A stretch of 15,782 bases of DNA from Dunaliella salina (taxonomy: Eukaryota; Chlorophyta; Chlorophyceae; Chlamydomonadales; Dunaliellaceae), in assembly GCA_002284615.2 (NCBI GenBank), contig MU069843.1, positions 134,242 through 150,023 on the forward strand, given 5' to 3'. The position numbers were made by a program, and so were the translations under genes. Positions within the stretch are counted from its first letter, which is position 1; each line of letters begins with the position of its first letter. Shown here piece after piece: positions 15,291-15,782 of the stretch. The notes below the pieces were generated by a model. It worked only from the letters and a program-made list of their open reading frames with translations. It had not been told where the DNA came from and did no database searches.

Positions 15291-15782
15291 AGGCGCTGGG
15301 AAGCTCAAGTAGCAAGGGAACAAGAAGTACACCTTTGCGTGGCCAGTGCTGACAGCCTTGGACCCTGCCCCCTAAAGGGGACACCTCTTAATCAGGTTCC
15401 CATCAAATTACCCTGCCGCCAGCCGCACTCAATCCCACAGCTCCCTCTCAGCAACTCCAGGGAGCAGAGCTCAGAACCAGCTAAACAACAAACTTTTCAG
15501 TTTCTGTGATGGTGAAGAAGTGGGTAACTTCTGTTTGAAGCTGGTTTGCCTGGAAGGAGGGTGTCCAGGGACCCACAGCCTTGGTGGCATTCATCCATCA
15601 TTGTAATCCCTGTCTGGCACAGCTGGACACATAGGCGGAAACCATACACCGAGCAAATTTGTGAAAAGCGCCTCCATGCTTCAGCTCAAAGAATGAGCTA
15701 TCCTTTTTCCATGCTCAAAACAAGCTGCTCCCTGAAAAAGACCCCCTTACAGATTACTTTGCACCAAAGAAGACACAGTACA
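15291..15782. other. Unassigned right end
   Basis: No coding region, RNA gene or repeat can be supported. A small stem CCCCT/AGGGG lies near 15,370. The segment may be intron or 5' flank of the - strand gene, which could continue outside the window. Confidence 0.3.

Overview
This looks like a repeat-rich eukaryotic nuclear contig. No bacterial gene layout, rRNA, tRNA or CRISPR array is visible. Coding signal occurs as decayed retroelement pieces with stops and frameshifts, and as short exon-like blocks with GT/AG borders at one end. A green alga is my guess for the host, based only on the general look of the retroelement proteins; nothing in the window fixes the taxon.

About 1-13,100 is a transposon graveyard. 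Two related families of LINE-like elements dominate. Family A is present as a long copy on the + strand (about 1506-5848), interrupted by a 985-bp insertion inside its RNase H and by a ~1.43-kb composite insertion near its C-terminus. It is also present as a 5'-truncated copy (7523-8648) and as a 3'-end scrap on the - strand (15216-15290). Family B is present as a long decayed copy (about 9013-12724, +), a 3' fragment on the - strand (4704-5060) and an internal fragment (5852-6125, +). A third, apparently non-coding dispersed repeat (family C) lies at 52-642, 6366-6980 and, inverted, about 985-1137.

The long family B copy shows this order: a C4HC3 PHD finger; a linker; a domain resembling the PCIF1/MT-A70 type of adenine-N6 methyltransferase; a short linker; RNase H; a CCHC zinc finger; a PD-(D/E)XK nuclease-like block; a conserved C-terminal tail; and a structured 3' end with a pyrimidine-rich tail. 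Family A matches it from RNase H to the 3' end. No reverse transcriptase lies inside either family as preserved here. One RT fragment (YADD motif) sits on the opposite strand at 12,794-13,080, just past the family B 3' end. The methyltransferase-like segment in such an element is the most interesting point of the window.

About 13,830-14,740 on the - strand carries four candidate exons of an unidentified host gene. One 52-bp intron is well supported, and a (CA)n microsatellite lies in a larger putative intron. The remainder of 13,100-15,782 shows little that can be assigned.
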